DNA of 64,000 bases from NCBI GenBank assembly GCA_964617765.1, contig CAZTZY010000002.1, positions 1 to 64,000 on the forward strand, written 5' to 3'. Every line of letters begins with the position of its first letter. Within the stretch, counting starts at the first letter, position 1. The notes under the pieces were generated by a model, which saw only the letters and a list, made by a program, of their open reading frames with translations, had not been told where the DNA came from and did not search any database. Shown piece by piece: positions 1 to 8,017 of the stretch. The DNA is from CAZTZY01 sp964617765 (GTDB lineage: Bacteria > Pseudomonadota > Gammaproteobacteria > Pseudomonadales > DT-91). The position numbers were made by a program, and so were the translations under genes.

Positions 1-279
1 AGCATCGTGATCGATTGCTTCTGGATTTCCAGTGATAGCATCAGCCATTGCTCATGGTTCAAGCCCAGCATGGCTAACACTTGTGGTTGTTGCGATTGAA
101 TAGCCCCACGCTTGTCATCACGCACACAACGCCCTGTCCAATCGACCAGATCAATGTAGTCTTTAAGGTTGAATGGCAATGCGGCAAAGGTTTTGGCTTG
201 TTGTTCACTTTCAATAAAGGGCATTAAACGTGGTGTAATTTTTTCTGATGCCTGAGTTGGTTTGGCTTTGGCCTGAACT
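1..279 (-). pseudogene. Truncated copy of the RAYT-type transposase gene (C-terminal part)
   Basis: Bases 1-279 line up without visible gaps with bases 567-845, inside the intact transposase gene that follows, and differ at scattered positions. This is a second copy of the C-terminal coding part on the same strand. The match stops abruptly after base 279, so the N-terminal two thirds, including the HUH motif, is missing. A few bases past the break lies GGGACACCCACTCCC (292-306), the inverse of the GGAGTGGGTGTCC tail of the repeats at 1481-1654, which suggests that the element end lies at the junction. The left end is cut by the window, so the stop codon of this copy cannot be judged. It cannot encode a working enzyme as seen here. 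Bases 280-499 between the copies hold no gene that I recognise. Confidence 0.75.
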
Positions 280-499
280 AGTAACCAAATGGGACACCCA
301 CTCCCTTATACAACGAAAATAACCCACCCAGACTCATTCTGGCAATCTTTAAAATCAGGAGGGATACGATAGTTTTATGGGTCTAATCGGGCAAAGCTTG
401 CGCGACACTGCTTTTATAGCGTGTTTTTGGTATTTACAGTCAAACAGAAGCATCAGACGGTACTGATGACTGGGAGTTTTTACTCGATTGATAAAGGTA

Positions 500-1477
500 T
501 CAAACTGCTTGTGCAGAAGCCTTTCGCTGTCGTTGTTCAAGGCGAACAATTTGATCAATGCCTGACAGCATCGTGATCGATTGCTTCTGGATTTCCAGTG
601 ATAGCATCAGCCATTGCTCATTGTTCAAACCAAGCAAGGCTAACATCTGGGGTTGATGTGACGATATGGCCCCACGCTTGTCATCACGCACACAACGCCC
701 TGTCCAATCGACCAGATCGATGTAGTCTTTAAGGTTGAATGGCAATGCGGCAAAGGTTTTACCTTCGTGTTCGCTTTCGATAAAGGGCATTAAACGTGGT
801 GTAATTTTTTCTGATGCCTGAGTTGGTTTGACTTTGGCCTGAACTTGTTGAATACGCGCCTGAATCGAGGTGAAATCAGATGTGACCAGATCATCGGCTA
901 TCGCTGCCCTTACCGGGTTTAAATCCACATACGCCATACACGACAACAACGCCTTTTCATCCAGCAATGCCTGTGATTTGAAACGCCCCTCCCAGAACCG
1001 GCCAGTACAGCCATCTTCCTTATTCGCTTCTCGGGCTATGTATTCGTTCAACAAACTCATAAACCAGCTTATGCTGGATAACCGCTCACGCCAGGTTTGG
1101 ATGATGGAATCAATAACGCGTAATTCAGCTTCTGAAAGTACATCTTTCCGCCGGAATCTCTGTATCAACACCGGACCTTTATAAATGGATAGCCACCGCT
1201 CTAAAACTTCTTCGTTAGACCAGCCCTGGCTTTGTTCGGTATTGATATGAAGCACCAGATGATAGTGGTTGCTCATAATCGCATAGGCGGCGATATCAAT
1301 GGCAAAAACGCTGCTCAAGTGATGGATTCTATCCACCATCCACTGCTTGCGATGGTCAAAGTTGCGGCCTGTGTGTTTATCTTCACCACATAAAAATGCA
1401 CGGCGCACGCAGCGGCCGATGCAGTGGTAATAAGGGGTTGATTCTAGATCGATAAGTGCTGAACGAGGGCGAGCCAT
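500..1477 (-). CDS. IS200-like / REP-associated tyrosine transposase (RAYT family)
   Basis: Single-strand DNA transposase of the Y1/HUH superfamily, 325 residues from the chosen start. Near the N terminus is PYYHCIGRCVRRAFLCGED, the usual opening block of this family. The metal-binding HUH motif is in NHYHLVLHI, and AYVDLNPVRAAI is the conserved block expected around the catalytic tyrosine. I chose ATG 1477 (MARPRS), the usual start in this family, over an in-frame ATG at 1486, which lies inside the neighbouring repeat. No paired insertion-sequence ends or target duplications are obvious, so it looks like a domesticated, repeat-associated transposase rather than a free IS. The tandem palindromes directly upstream of its start codon (1481-1654) are candidate substrates. 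It stands alone between the truncated copy and the steroid-type operon. Whether it is active cannot be told from sequence. Confidence 0.85.
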   Translation of the reverse strand: MARPRSALIDLESTPYYHCIGRCVRRAFLCGEDKHTGRNFDHRKQWMVDRIHHLSSVFAIDIAAYAIMSNHYHLVLHINTEQSQGWSNEEVLERWLSIYKGPVLIQRFRRKDVLSEAELRVIDSIIQTWRERLSSISWFMSLLNEYIAREANKEDGCTGRFWEGRFKSQALLDEKALLSCMAYVDLNPVRAAIADDLVTSDFTSIQARIQQVQAKVKPTQASEKITPRLMPFIESEHEGKTFAALPFNLKDYIDLVDWTGRCVRDDKRGAISSHQPQMLALLGLNNEQWLMLSLEIQKQSITMLSGIDQIVRLEQRQRKASAQAV

Positions 1478-1480
1478 CCT

Positions 1481-1562
1481 TGACATCCATATTGGTTAGT
1501 ACTGTTCAAATTTATAGTAGTTTGGTTTTCTTGTCAATATGGAGTGGGTGTCCAGTTTTTTT
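1481..1562. repeat. Imperfect palindromic repeat, unit 1 (RAYT-associated)
   Basis: An 82-base unit beginning TGACATCCATATTGG and ending GGAGTGGGTGTCCAG plus a T run. TCCATATTG (1486-1494) pairs with CAATATGGA (1535-1543) around a loop of about 40 bases. TGAC further out can pair with TGTC after a GTGGG bulge. It abuts the transposase start codon. Confidence 0.8.
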
Positions 1563-1572
1563 GCAGTTTTTT

Positions 1573-1654
1573 TGACATCCATATTGGTTAGTACTGTTCA
1601 AATTTATAGTAGTTTGGTTTTCCTGTCAATATGGAGTGGGTGTCCAGTTTTTTT
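1573..1654. repeat. Imperfect palindromic repeat, unit 2 (direct repeat of unit 1)
   Basis: Almost identical to the unit at 1481-1562, 92 bases further on; I see one difference (TTTTCT versus TTTCCT) before the right arm. It is followed by a further partial duplication of its own end, GGGTGTCCAG plus a T run, at about 1655-1671. Two near-identical copies in tandem suggest recent duplication, and the pattern resembles REP/REPIN elements beside a RAYT gene. Confidence 0.8.
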
Positions 1655-1712
1655 GGGTGTCCAGTTTTTTTCTCAATGAAAGCAGCCTCAAAACCACCTA
1701 TCACCCCTCTCC

Positions 1713-1726
1713 TTGATTTATATCAA
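1713..1726 (+). promoter_or_regulatory. FNR/Anr (CRP-FNR family) binding site upstream of the kshA-like operon
   Basis: TTGAT-TTAT-ATCAA matches the FNR/Anr consensus TTGAT-N4-ATCAA at all ten defined positions. Its centre is about 85 bases upstream of the ATG at 1805. Possible -10 elements are CAATAG (1746-1751) and TACACT (1754-1759), which would put the box roughly 38 to 47 bases upstream of transcription start, near the position used for activation. Binding is inferred from the match only. The remainder of 1655-1804 shows nothing else recognisable except a ribosome-binding GAGGG at about 1793. Confidence 0.65.
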
Positions 1727-1804
1727 GGCAGCAGCAGGTTCATTTCAATAGCCTACACTCATCCATTTTTCTGATAACAAATGTTACAAAGCGAGGGATT
1801 TACC

Positions 1805-2875
1805 ATGAACCAGGCCGTCAAAAAGAAACCTTATATTATCCAGTCTGATGCTGTTCCAGAGCGTTATGGTCGTGGTTGGTACTGTTTAGGCAAGGCATCT
1901 GAATATACATCGACTCCTGTCACCCTGAATTATTTTGGCAAGCGTTTGGTCGCCTATCGCGGCACTGCAGACAATACCGTGCACGTTCTTGATTCATATT
2001 GCCCGCACATGGGCGCAGATTTAAGCCACGGCAAGGTTGAGGGTAATTCCTTGGTATGCCCTTTCCATGCCTGGAGTTGGGGTGGCGATGGTGTCTGTGA
2101 TGGAATTCCTTATGCTGACAGGATTCCGGAAAAAGCAGTGATTGGTTCTTATCCTACCGCTGAACAGAATGGCTTATTATTAATGTGGTTTGATCCTGAA
2201 GGTAATGATCCTATTCCCGAACAATTTCCACAACGTATTGAAGATTATTATTCAGGCGAGTGGACTGACTGGAATATCGCCAAATTCACCATCAACAGCA
2301 ACTGTCGTGAACTGGTGGATAACATTACCGATATGGCGCATTTTGGCCCAGTGCACTACTCCACAGTACAAAGTTTTAGCAATATTCAGGACGGTCATAA
2401 ATTTACCCAATTTATGGCAGGCGGTCATGAAATCCTTGCCGATGAAGGCCAGGGGTTTACCAGTGTTGCGACCTATGAAGGGCCAGCCTACATGACTACC
2501 ACAATGACGGGTTCAATGGATGGTCAGGATATGATCACTCACCTGTTAGTGACTCATGTACCTGTAAATACCGAGCAGTTTGATATTCGTCTGGGCGTTA
2601 TGCTGAAGAAAAATCCAGCATTAAACGAGAAACAAAATCAGGCTCTTGTTGATGAATATACCCAGATGAGCATAGCTTCTTTTGTGCAAGATGTGGATAT
2701 CTGGAACAACAAGATCCGCGTTGACAATCCCTTGATGTGTGACGGTGACGGCCCGTTAAACATGTCACGCAAATGGTATGAGCAATTCTTTATGGATGTT
2801 GCCGATATTCCTGAGTCACTGAAAGCGCGCAAGGAACACACCACCAAGATTAAATACAAACACGCCAAGGGTTAA
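1805..2875 (+). CDS. kshA: Rieske non-heme iron oxygenase, 3-ketosteroid 9alpha-hydroxylase oxygenase-like (KshA-like)
   Basis: Terminal oxygenase of a two-component Rieske system. KshA enzymes hydroxylate C9 of 3-ketosteroids, which opens ring B. The Rieske [2Fe-2S] ligands are visible as C66-P-H68 and C85-P-F-H88. The mononuclear iron site is in NCRELVDNITDMAHFGPVHY, with H179 and H184 spaced as in KshA. The 356-residue length is normal for the family. I chose ATG 1805, with GCGAGGG about eight bases upstream, over the ATG at 1781, which has no ribosome site and would add an unusual extension. It is followed after four bases by an HsaC-like dioxygenase and then an HsaA-like hydroxylase, which supports a steroid role. 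The reductase partner (KshB) is not in the window. An FNR-type box lies upstream. Other substrates are possible, since Rieske specificity is hard to read from sequence. Confidence 0.75.
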   Translation: MNQAVKKKPYIIQSDAVPERYGRGWYCLGKASEYTSTPVTLNYFGKRLVAYRGTADNTVHVLDSYCPHMGADLSHGKVEGNSLVCPFHAWSWGGDGVCDGIPYADRIPEKAVIGSYPTAEQNGLLLMWFDPEGNDPIPEQFPQRIEDYYSGEWTDWNIAKFTINSNCRELVDNITDMAHFGPVHYSTVQSFSNIQDGHKFTQFMAGGHEILADEGQGFTSVATYEGPAYMTTTMTGSMDGQDMITHLLVTHVPVNTEQFDIRLGVMLKKNPALNEKQNQALVDEYTQMSIASFVQDVDIWNNKIRVDNPLMCDGDGPLNMSRKWYEQFFMDVADIPESLKARKEHTTKIKYKHAKG

Positions 2876-2879
2876 TATC

Positions 2880-3788
2880 ATGAAGATAAAAGCATTAGGC
2901 TATGTGGGTATTGAGTCTACCCATCCGGAGCAGTGGCGCGACTTTATGACCAGGATTGTTGGTTTTTCAGAAGCTCCATCAATGACCCAATCTGCGGATA
3001 CGCTCTATTTCAAAATGGATCAGTATTCATGGCGCGTGTGTGTTTTCAAAAGTGATAAAGACCGCTTTTCACTGGCTGGCTGGGAAGTAGAAAGCAAGGC
3101 AGATTTTGATGAGGCTGTAGCTGAACTGAAAAAAGCCGGTGTAGCCGTAGAACCTTTAACTGCAGAAGCCTGTAAAGCGAAGAATATTCGTGAAGCGGTG
3201 CGTTTTAAGGATCCGGGCGGCAATGATCTTGAGATTTTCTATTACATGAAACTTGACTATCAACGCGTGAATTCACCGGCAAATGTTAAAGAGTATGTTA
3301 CTGGTTATCATGGTGATATGGGCTTGGGGCATTTTGTTATTCCAACGTCAAAATTCAATGAATGCCATGACTTCTATACCAAGGTGTTAGGCTTTGGGCA
3401 GACAGATTATATGCACTTTCATTTTAATCCGGATCCTAAAGATCCAGGCCAGGGATTACACTTTTTGCATGTCAACAATCCTCGCCATCACAGCCTGGCT
3501 TTGTTTCAGGATAACAATCCACCGGCAAGTAACTGTGTACATTTAATGTTTGAAGTACCTTCGATTGATGAAGTGGGTTATTTCACCGATCGCTGCAAAA
3601 AGAACAATGTAAAAATCGTTTCAAGTCTTGGTCGTCATACCAATGATTTAATGATGTCTGTTTATGTGGCAAGCCCGGGTGGTTTTGCCATAGAATTCGG
3701 TTGTGATGGTGTTCAGCTCGACTGGGACAATTACAAACCAACAGAAAGTTCCGTTCCATCACTTTGGGGCCATGATTGGCAAGTCTAA
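2880..3788 (+). CDS. hsaC: Type I extradiol ring-cleavage dioxygenase, HsaC/BphC-like
   Basis: Fe(II)-dependent catechol meta-cleavage enzyme. HsaC opens the aromatised steroid A ring of 3,4-DHSA. Two vicinal-oxygen-chelate domains are visible: an N-terminal half (about 5-125) and a catalytic half (about 145-275). Likely metal ligands are H151 in GLGHFVI, a histidine of NPRHHSLALF (H203/H204) and E272 in FAIEFG. GRHTNDLMMSVY and the C-terminal SLWGHDW are shared with HsaC and BphC. The 302-residue length is normal. The start codon lies four bases after the kshA-like stop with no clear ribosome site, so translation is probably coupled. Substrate assignment rests on the two neighbours; a biphenyl-type or other catechol cannot be excluded. 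Confidence 0.78.
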   Translation: MKIKALGYVGIESTHPEQWRDFMTRIVGFSEAPSMTQSADTLYFKMDQYSWRVCVFKSDKDRFSLAGWEVESKADFDEAVAELKKAGVAVEPLTAEACKAKNIREAVRFKDPGGNDLEIFYYMKLDYQRVNSPANVKEYVTGYHGDMGLGHFVIPTSKFNECHDFYTKVLGFGQTDYMHFHFNPDPKDPGQGLHFLHVNNPRHHSLALFQDNNPPASNCVHLMFEVPSIDEVGYFTDRCKKNNVKIVSSLGRHTNDLMMSVYVASPGGFAIEFGCDGVQLDWDNYKPTESSVPSLWGHDWQV

Positions 3789-3800
3789 CGAGAGGTTAAA

Positions 3801-4982
3801 ATGTCTGATACACAAGTTATTACTAAATTATATGCCGACGCCCGTGCAATGGTTCCTGCCATTCGTGCCCGCCAACTTGAAACTGCAAAACTTGGAAAAT
3901 TACCAGATGCAACAATCAAGTCAATGCAGGAAGCTGGTTTCTTCCGCATTATGCAACCCAAGCGTTATGGTGGTTTTGAGCTTGAGCCGCATGTATTTTT
4001 TGAAGTTCAACAAATATTGGCTGAAGGCTGCATGTCTACAGCGTGGGTGTTAGGTGTTGTTGCTATCCACAACTGGCAAATGGGTATGTATGATGACAAA
4101 GCCCAGCAAGATGTCTGGAAAGAAGACAGTGCAACCCTGATTTCTTCTTCGTATATGCCAGTTGGTAAAGTTACACCTGTAGACGGTGGTTATATGCTCT
4201 CTGGTCACTGGGGATTTTCTTCAGGCTCCAAACACTGCAAATGGGCTTTTCTGGGCGGGATGGTTCCTCCACAAAATGGTGAAGGGCCTGATTACCGTAC
4301 TTTTTTGGTACCTATTTCTGACTATCAAATCGTGGATAACTGGGATGTCTGTGGCCTTGAAGGCACTGGCTCTAACGATATCATTATCAAGGAACCTGTA
4401 TTTGTACCAGCGCATCGCACCCATCGCGCGCAAGATGGCTTTACCGGTCTGAATCCAGGTTGTGCTGTTAACACCAGCTACAGCTATACCATGCCATTTG
4501 GCCAAATCTTTGTGCGTGCTGTTGCCTGTTCATCTATTGGCGCATTAAAAGGGGTTGTAGACAGTTACATCAATGTCAATAAAGATCGCGTAGGCTTGAA
4601 TGATGGCGCCAAGATTGCAATGGATCCAAATGCACAAATGGCTTTGGCTGAAGCGGTGGCAACGATTGATGAATGCCGCGCCATATTGAAACATGATCTG
4701 GATTTCTTTGTTGATGCTGCCAAAAACAAAAAAACACTGGATATCAATGATCGTATCTTACGCCGCTTTAATGCGTCGCGGATTTCACGCAAATGTGCAG
4801 ATGCCGTTAATGATATGTTTATCGCCTGTGGTGCTCAAGGCATCTTCCGTGGTCATCCATTGAATCGTGCGTGGCTCGACATTAACTCAGGCCGCAGTCA
4901 TGTAGCTAACAACCCATTTAAATATGGCCGCAACCTGGGAGCTACACTGATGGGTCAAGATAACACGGATTTTTTCCTGTAA
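3801..4982 (+). CDS. hsaA: Flavin-dependent hydroxylase of the acyl-CoA dehydrogenase fold, HsaA-like
   Basis: Oxygenase component of a two-component, reduced-flavin-dependent aromatic hydroxylase. HsaA hydroxylates 3-HSA to the catechol that HsaC cleaves. The 393-residue length and N-to-C layout match HsaA and HpaH-type group D monooxygenases: GFFRIMQPKRYGG near residue 50, SSYMPVGKV, DGGYMLSGHWGFSSG and GLEGTGSNDI in the middle, and a helical C-terminal domain ending in HVANNPFKYGRN. It starts 12 bases after the hsaC-like stop with AGAGG upstream. The flavin reductase partner (HsaB) and the hydrolase (HsaD) are absent here, so the pathway must be completed elsewhere. A strong terminator hairpin follows. 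Confidence 0.75.
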   Translation: MSDTQVITKLYADARAMVPAIRARQLETAKLGKLPDATIKSMQEAGFFRIMQPKRYGGFELEPHVFFEVQQILAEGCMSTAWVLGVVAIHNWQMGMYDDKAQQDVWKEDSATLISSSYMPVGKVTPVDGGYMLSGHWGFSSGSKHCKWAFLGGMVPPQNGEGPDYRTFLVPISDYQIVDNWDVCGLEGTGSNDIIIKEPVFVPAHRTHRAQDGFTGLNPGCAVNTSYSYTMPFGQIFVRAVACSSIGALKGVVDSYINVNKDRVGLNDGAKIAMDPNAQMALAEAVATIDECRAILKHDLDFFVDAAKNKKTLDINDRILRRFNASRISRKCADAVNDMFIACGAQGIFRGHPLNRAWLDINSGRSHVANNPFKYGRNLGATLMGQDNTDFFL

Positions 4983-5000
4983 TCCTTGTATCACTGAATA

Positions 5001-5027
5001 CGGCCTGCCCTTGCAGGCCGTTTTTTT
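5001..5027 (+). terminator. Rho-independent terminator after the hsaA-like gene
   Basis: CGGCCTGC pairs perfectly with GCAGGCCG around a four-base CCTT loop and is followed by seven T residues. The next gene starts only about 12 bases past the T run, leaving no room for a separate promoter, so the hairpin probably attenuates rather than ends transcription. Confidence 0.88.
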
Positions 5028-5038
5028 AAGAGCATAAA

Positions 5039-5428
5039 ATGACTCAAAAAACACCGTATGAATTATTAGGCAAGGAAGAGGGCATCAAGGCATTGGCCAA
5101 TGCTTTTTATGACATCATGGATGAAACCATAGAAGCTGAGACGATCCGTAATATGCACGCCAAATCCATGGATGACATTAAACAGAAACTTTTTGAGTAT
5201 TTAAATGGCTGGCTCGGCGGCCCGCATCTTTATCAGAAAAAATACGGCAAAATTTGTTTAACTGATCCACATAAACCTTATGCCATCAGCAATGCCGAAC
5301 GCGACCAATGGCTATTGTGCTTTGATAAGGCGTTAGACCGGGTGGGCGCATCCGAAGAAGCTAAACAAATGATCAAGGAACCCATTTTCCGCATGGCAGA
5401 TTTTATGGTGAATCAACGCACAGGATAG
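5039..5428 (+). CDS. Group II truncated haemoglobin
   Basis: Small 2-on-2 globin of 129 residues, a typical length. The proximal haem histidine is probably H78 in DPHKPYAIS, followed by ERDQWL with the tryptophan (W91) conserved in group II. The N-terminal PYELLGKEEGIKALANAFYD block is the usual helix A/B start. Such globins bind oxygen or NO and are linked to oxygen delivery or NO detoxification. The gene follows the oxygen-consuming ring-cleavage genes on the same strand, behind a terminator whose T run ends 12 bases before the ATG. It therefore probably depends on read-through from the upstream operon, which carries an FNR-type box. A role in supplying oxygen to the dioxygenases is inference. 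Confidence 0.85.
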   Translation: MTQKTPYELLGKEEGIKALANAFYDIMDETIEAETIRNMHAKSMDDIKQKLFEYLNGWLGGPHLYQKKYGKICLTDPHKPYAISNAERDQWLLCFDKALDRVGASEEAKQMIKEPIFRMADFMVNQRTG

Positions 5429-5458
5429 TTTCCGGATGTATCATAAAAACCATCGTAT

Positions 5459-6811
5459 TTATTTAAGCAATCCCTTTTCTTTCATGGTCAAAAACGGGAA
5501 TACCGCAAATGCCGTTGCCATACAAAGTATTGGCTGTACATGATAATAGGCCCCATCGGTTAAACCATTTATGGTTAAAATAAAAACCACACTGGCTGAA
5601 ATAATATAATCAACATCACCTTGCTTAATGGCATTAGGAATTCTTTTAAGTCCATGCCATGCCAGAATGGTTAATATCAACAATAGCAAAGTCGTACCCA
5701 CTGCTCCCCACTCAATCAAGAACTGCAAAATAAAATTGTGCGGTTGGTCAATAACATCAGGTAACTTGATCACAAATAAACTGGCATTGGGACCAAATCC
5801 AAACCATGGCGACTGTTTGAAAGTATTAAATGTTGTTTGCCATATTACAATCCTGCCAGAAGTCAGTTTGTCCGTAACCTCATACACTGAGGCTGCCTGC
5901 ACCTGAGCAGATTGCACATTCACTGTTGAGACTTCAATAGCTCTATGCAGTCCATTCCATGAAAATACAGAAAATTTATCAGCCACTAACACTGCTAGAG
6001 CTATAGCCAAAAATACCATTGCCAGTTTTCGATAATCTGTTTTTCTATACACCAATAACAAGCTAATCAAAAAAACCATAGCCAATACGGCCACTAGCAT
6101 ACTAGCCCGACTTCCTGTCCATATTAAAAATGCACCGCAGATCAACATACAAAACCATAACAATATATTGCGTGACTGTGAGTTATTACCCAATAAATAT
6201 AGAATGACGCACACTAATAATGAAACGGCACCTCCCATACTCATTAATCTAACATGCCGTCCAAATGGCGGATCTATTGCCCAGCCATACTCACCAAAAG
6301 CTCCTTCAAAATGATAAACAGCCAGAAACAAAAAAACCAATGCCACCGTTCCCATCATATAAGAAAAAAACAATTGGCTATGTGATACACGATTAAGCAG
6401 TGAAAAACGCGCCAGTGAAAACGCATAAAGAAATGCAGTGAAATACATAAGATAGCGACTGGTTGCCATTATTTTCCGGAAACCATCATAATCACCTAGT
6501 ACTATTCTCAAGTAAGAAATCATTGACGATATAACCAATGCTAATATCAGGTAATACAGAATGTTGTGGTGCTTCCTTAATTCATTACAAAGGGAAAATG
6601 CATATTTCCTGGTATTCAGGAATACAAAGCCGGCAAAAAAAAGAAAGAATAAAAGAAAGAATAAATAATGAAGCAACGCACTTCCAGCACAAACAGGCAG
6701 TGCAAACATAACAGCCATCAAGGCAATAATTAATGGGTGATTTTTATTTTCATCTGAACTGATGGATTCCTTTTCATCAGTAGTCTCCCGCATTAATTGA
6801 TCTTCAGACAT
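5459..6811 (-). CDS. O-antigen ligase / polymerase family membrane protein (Wzy_C domain)
   Basis: Polytopic inner-membrane protein of 450 residues with a charged N-terminal tail of about 25 residues and roughly ten to twelve hydrophobic segments. The signature of the O-antigen ligase family is near the C terminus: GFGPNASLFVIKLP followed by QPHNFILQFLIEWG, with the conserved periplasmic histidine. Members attach O-antigen to lipid A-core, polymerise polysaccharide or glycosylate proteins; which applies here cannot be read from sequence. No lipopolysaccharide genes flank it. It is convergent with the truncated haemoglobin gene (30 bases apart) and about 130 bases downstream of rlmA on the same strand. 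Confidence 0.75.
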   Translation of the reverse strand: MSEDQLMRETTDEKESISSDENKNHPLIIALMAVMFALPVCAGSALLHYLFFLLFFLFFAGFVFLNTRKYAFSLCNELRKHHNILYYLILALVISSMISYLRIVLGDYDGFRKIMATSRYLMYFTAFLYAFSLARFSLLNRVSHSQLFFSYMMGTVALVFLFLAVYHFEGAFGEYGWAIDPPFGRHVRLMSMGGAVSLLVCVILYLLGNNSQSRNILLWFCMLICGAFLIWTGSRASMLVAVLAMVFLISLLLVYRKTDYRKLAMVFLAIALAVLVADKFSVFSWNGLHRAIEVSTVNVQSAQVQAASVYEVTDKLTSGRIVIWQTTFNTFKQSPWFGFGPNASLFVIKLPDVIDQPHNFILQFLIEWGAVGTTLLLLILTILAWHGLKRIPNAIKQGDVDYIISASVVFILTINGLTDGAYYHVQPILCMATAFAVFPFLTMKEKGLLK

Positions 6812-6942
6812 GAATTACCTACCCTACCGCTCTTTTTTTATTTATAGAATGCTTAACAATACCTTCGTTATGCGTAAATGCTTTACCTGATGGCAAGTTC
6901 CTGAATCCAGTCATAATGAATAATCTGCACGCGATAACACAG

Positions 6943-7848
6943 TTAAATCGCTAGTAATGTGAAATTAACATCAACAGTAACATCGAGACTTTCCAAAGCA
7001 AATGCCGCCTCTTTACCTTCCGCCGCTGTTTTGTATAAATGCGGAGACATGATTAAAAGATCCTTTATCTGCTGCGGATTAACTTTGACAATATAGGTTA
7101 ACCGTTGCTGACCTGCCAGCACAAAATCGACATGCAAAGCTCTTGGGAAATCATTGATTTTATAAGGCTTGATTGTAGGGTATATTATTTTACGTAATTC
7201 CAATAGATGATTTTCAGCAGGGTCTAACATAATAACAAAGCCACCAGGCTTCAATATTTGTCTGAAGGCAGGGAAATCCGGAAAACCAAAACCACAAATA
7301 ATAATATCTATACTGTGTTGCTGTATGGGTGGATTTCTATTGCTGGCCACAATCCATGTAATATTTTTATTACGCTTCGCTGCAGCCATAATGGCCCATT
7401 TTGAAATATCCAGACCAACAGCGTTAATATTGTAAAGCTCAATGTCATTGTCCAGGCATCGATCAAGATAATAGCCTTCTCCACAACCAGCATCCAGGAT
7501 GCCGAACATCTTTTTACTGGCAGGAGAATCTTCACAGGAATCCCTGTACAACACATTCAGTTTTTCAGTCACTCTAGAGGCAAGGGTATCAGCAATCGGG
7601 GCGTAAATACCCGAATCAAGGACTCTTCCACGAGCCTCGATCATGGCTTTAGTATCACCCGGATCACGAGATCGTTTATCCTGCACACTTAATAAATTAA
7701 TATAACCTAGTCGAGCTTTATCAAAGCTATGCCCATTTTCACAACGAACCTTAGCTGAACCATTCTCGTCAAAAAAATCCAGCACCAACCCATCTAACGG
7801 GCAGGTTAAATTTTTAAACAAGATATTATTGGCTTTTTTGTCGACCAT
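6943..7848 (-). CDS. rlmA: 23S rRNA (guanine-N1)-methyltransferase RlmA-like
   Basis: SAM-dependent methyltransferase that modifies a hairpin-35 guanine of 23S rRNA (G745 in E. coli). The N-terminal zinc-finger region is recognisable as CPLD...C-x3-H with FDKARLGYINLLSVQ, and KRSRDPGDTKAMIEAR is the family hallmark. The SAM site is ILDAGCGEGYYL, and IIICGFGFPDFPAF is the motif IV area. In the finger the usual second cysteine (CPxC) is aspartate at residue 19, while C16, C36 and H40 are kept. The 301-residue length is slightly above the E. coli enzyme. It runs downstream of the tRNA-Leu but is separated from it by a terminator. Confidence 0.85.
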   Translation of the reverse strand: MVDKKANNILFKNLTCPLDGLVLDFFDENGSAKVRCENGHSFDKARLGYINLLSVQDKRSRDPGDTKAMIEARGRVLDSGIYAPIADTLASRVTEKLNVLYRDSCEDSPASKKMFGILDAGCGEGYYLDRCLDNDIELYNINAVGLDISKWAIMAAAKRNKNITWIVASNRNPPIQQHSIDIIICGFGFPDFPAFRQILKPGGFVIMLDPAENHLLELRKIIYPTIKPYKINDFPRALHVDFVLAGQQRLTYIVKVNPQQIKDLLIMSPHLYKTAAEGKEAAFALESLDVTVDVNFTLLAI

Positions 7849-7890
7849 ATTTATAAATGACTACATAAAAAACATTTAAAAGGCACGCAT

Positions 7891-7917
7891 AAAAAAAGCA
7901 CCTTTACGGTGCTTTTA
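7891..7917 (-). terminator. Terminator after tRNA-Leu
   Basis: On the minus strand AGCACC pairs with GGTGCT around GTAAA and runs into seven T residues, immediately after the CCA end of the tRNA. Flanking A/T runs on both sides could let it work in both directions. Confidence 0.85.
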
Positions 7918-7919
7918 TA

Positions 7920-8005
<86 letters not shown>

Positions 8006-8017
8006 AAATCGGGTTTC

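Noticed and set aside
355..558. Minus-strand open frame of 67 codons overlapping the end of the transposase gene
   Set aside because: It overlaps the C-terminal codons of the intact transposase in another frame and has no recognisable domain or ribosome site.
1481..1654. Possible CRISPR-like repeat pair
   Set aside because: Only two units, almost contiguous, with no spacer of regular size and no cas gene; the palindromic structure beside a RAYT gene is a better explanation.
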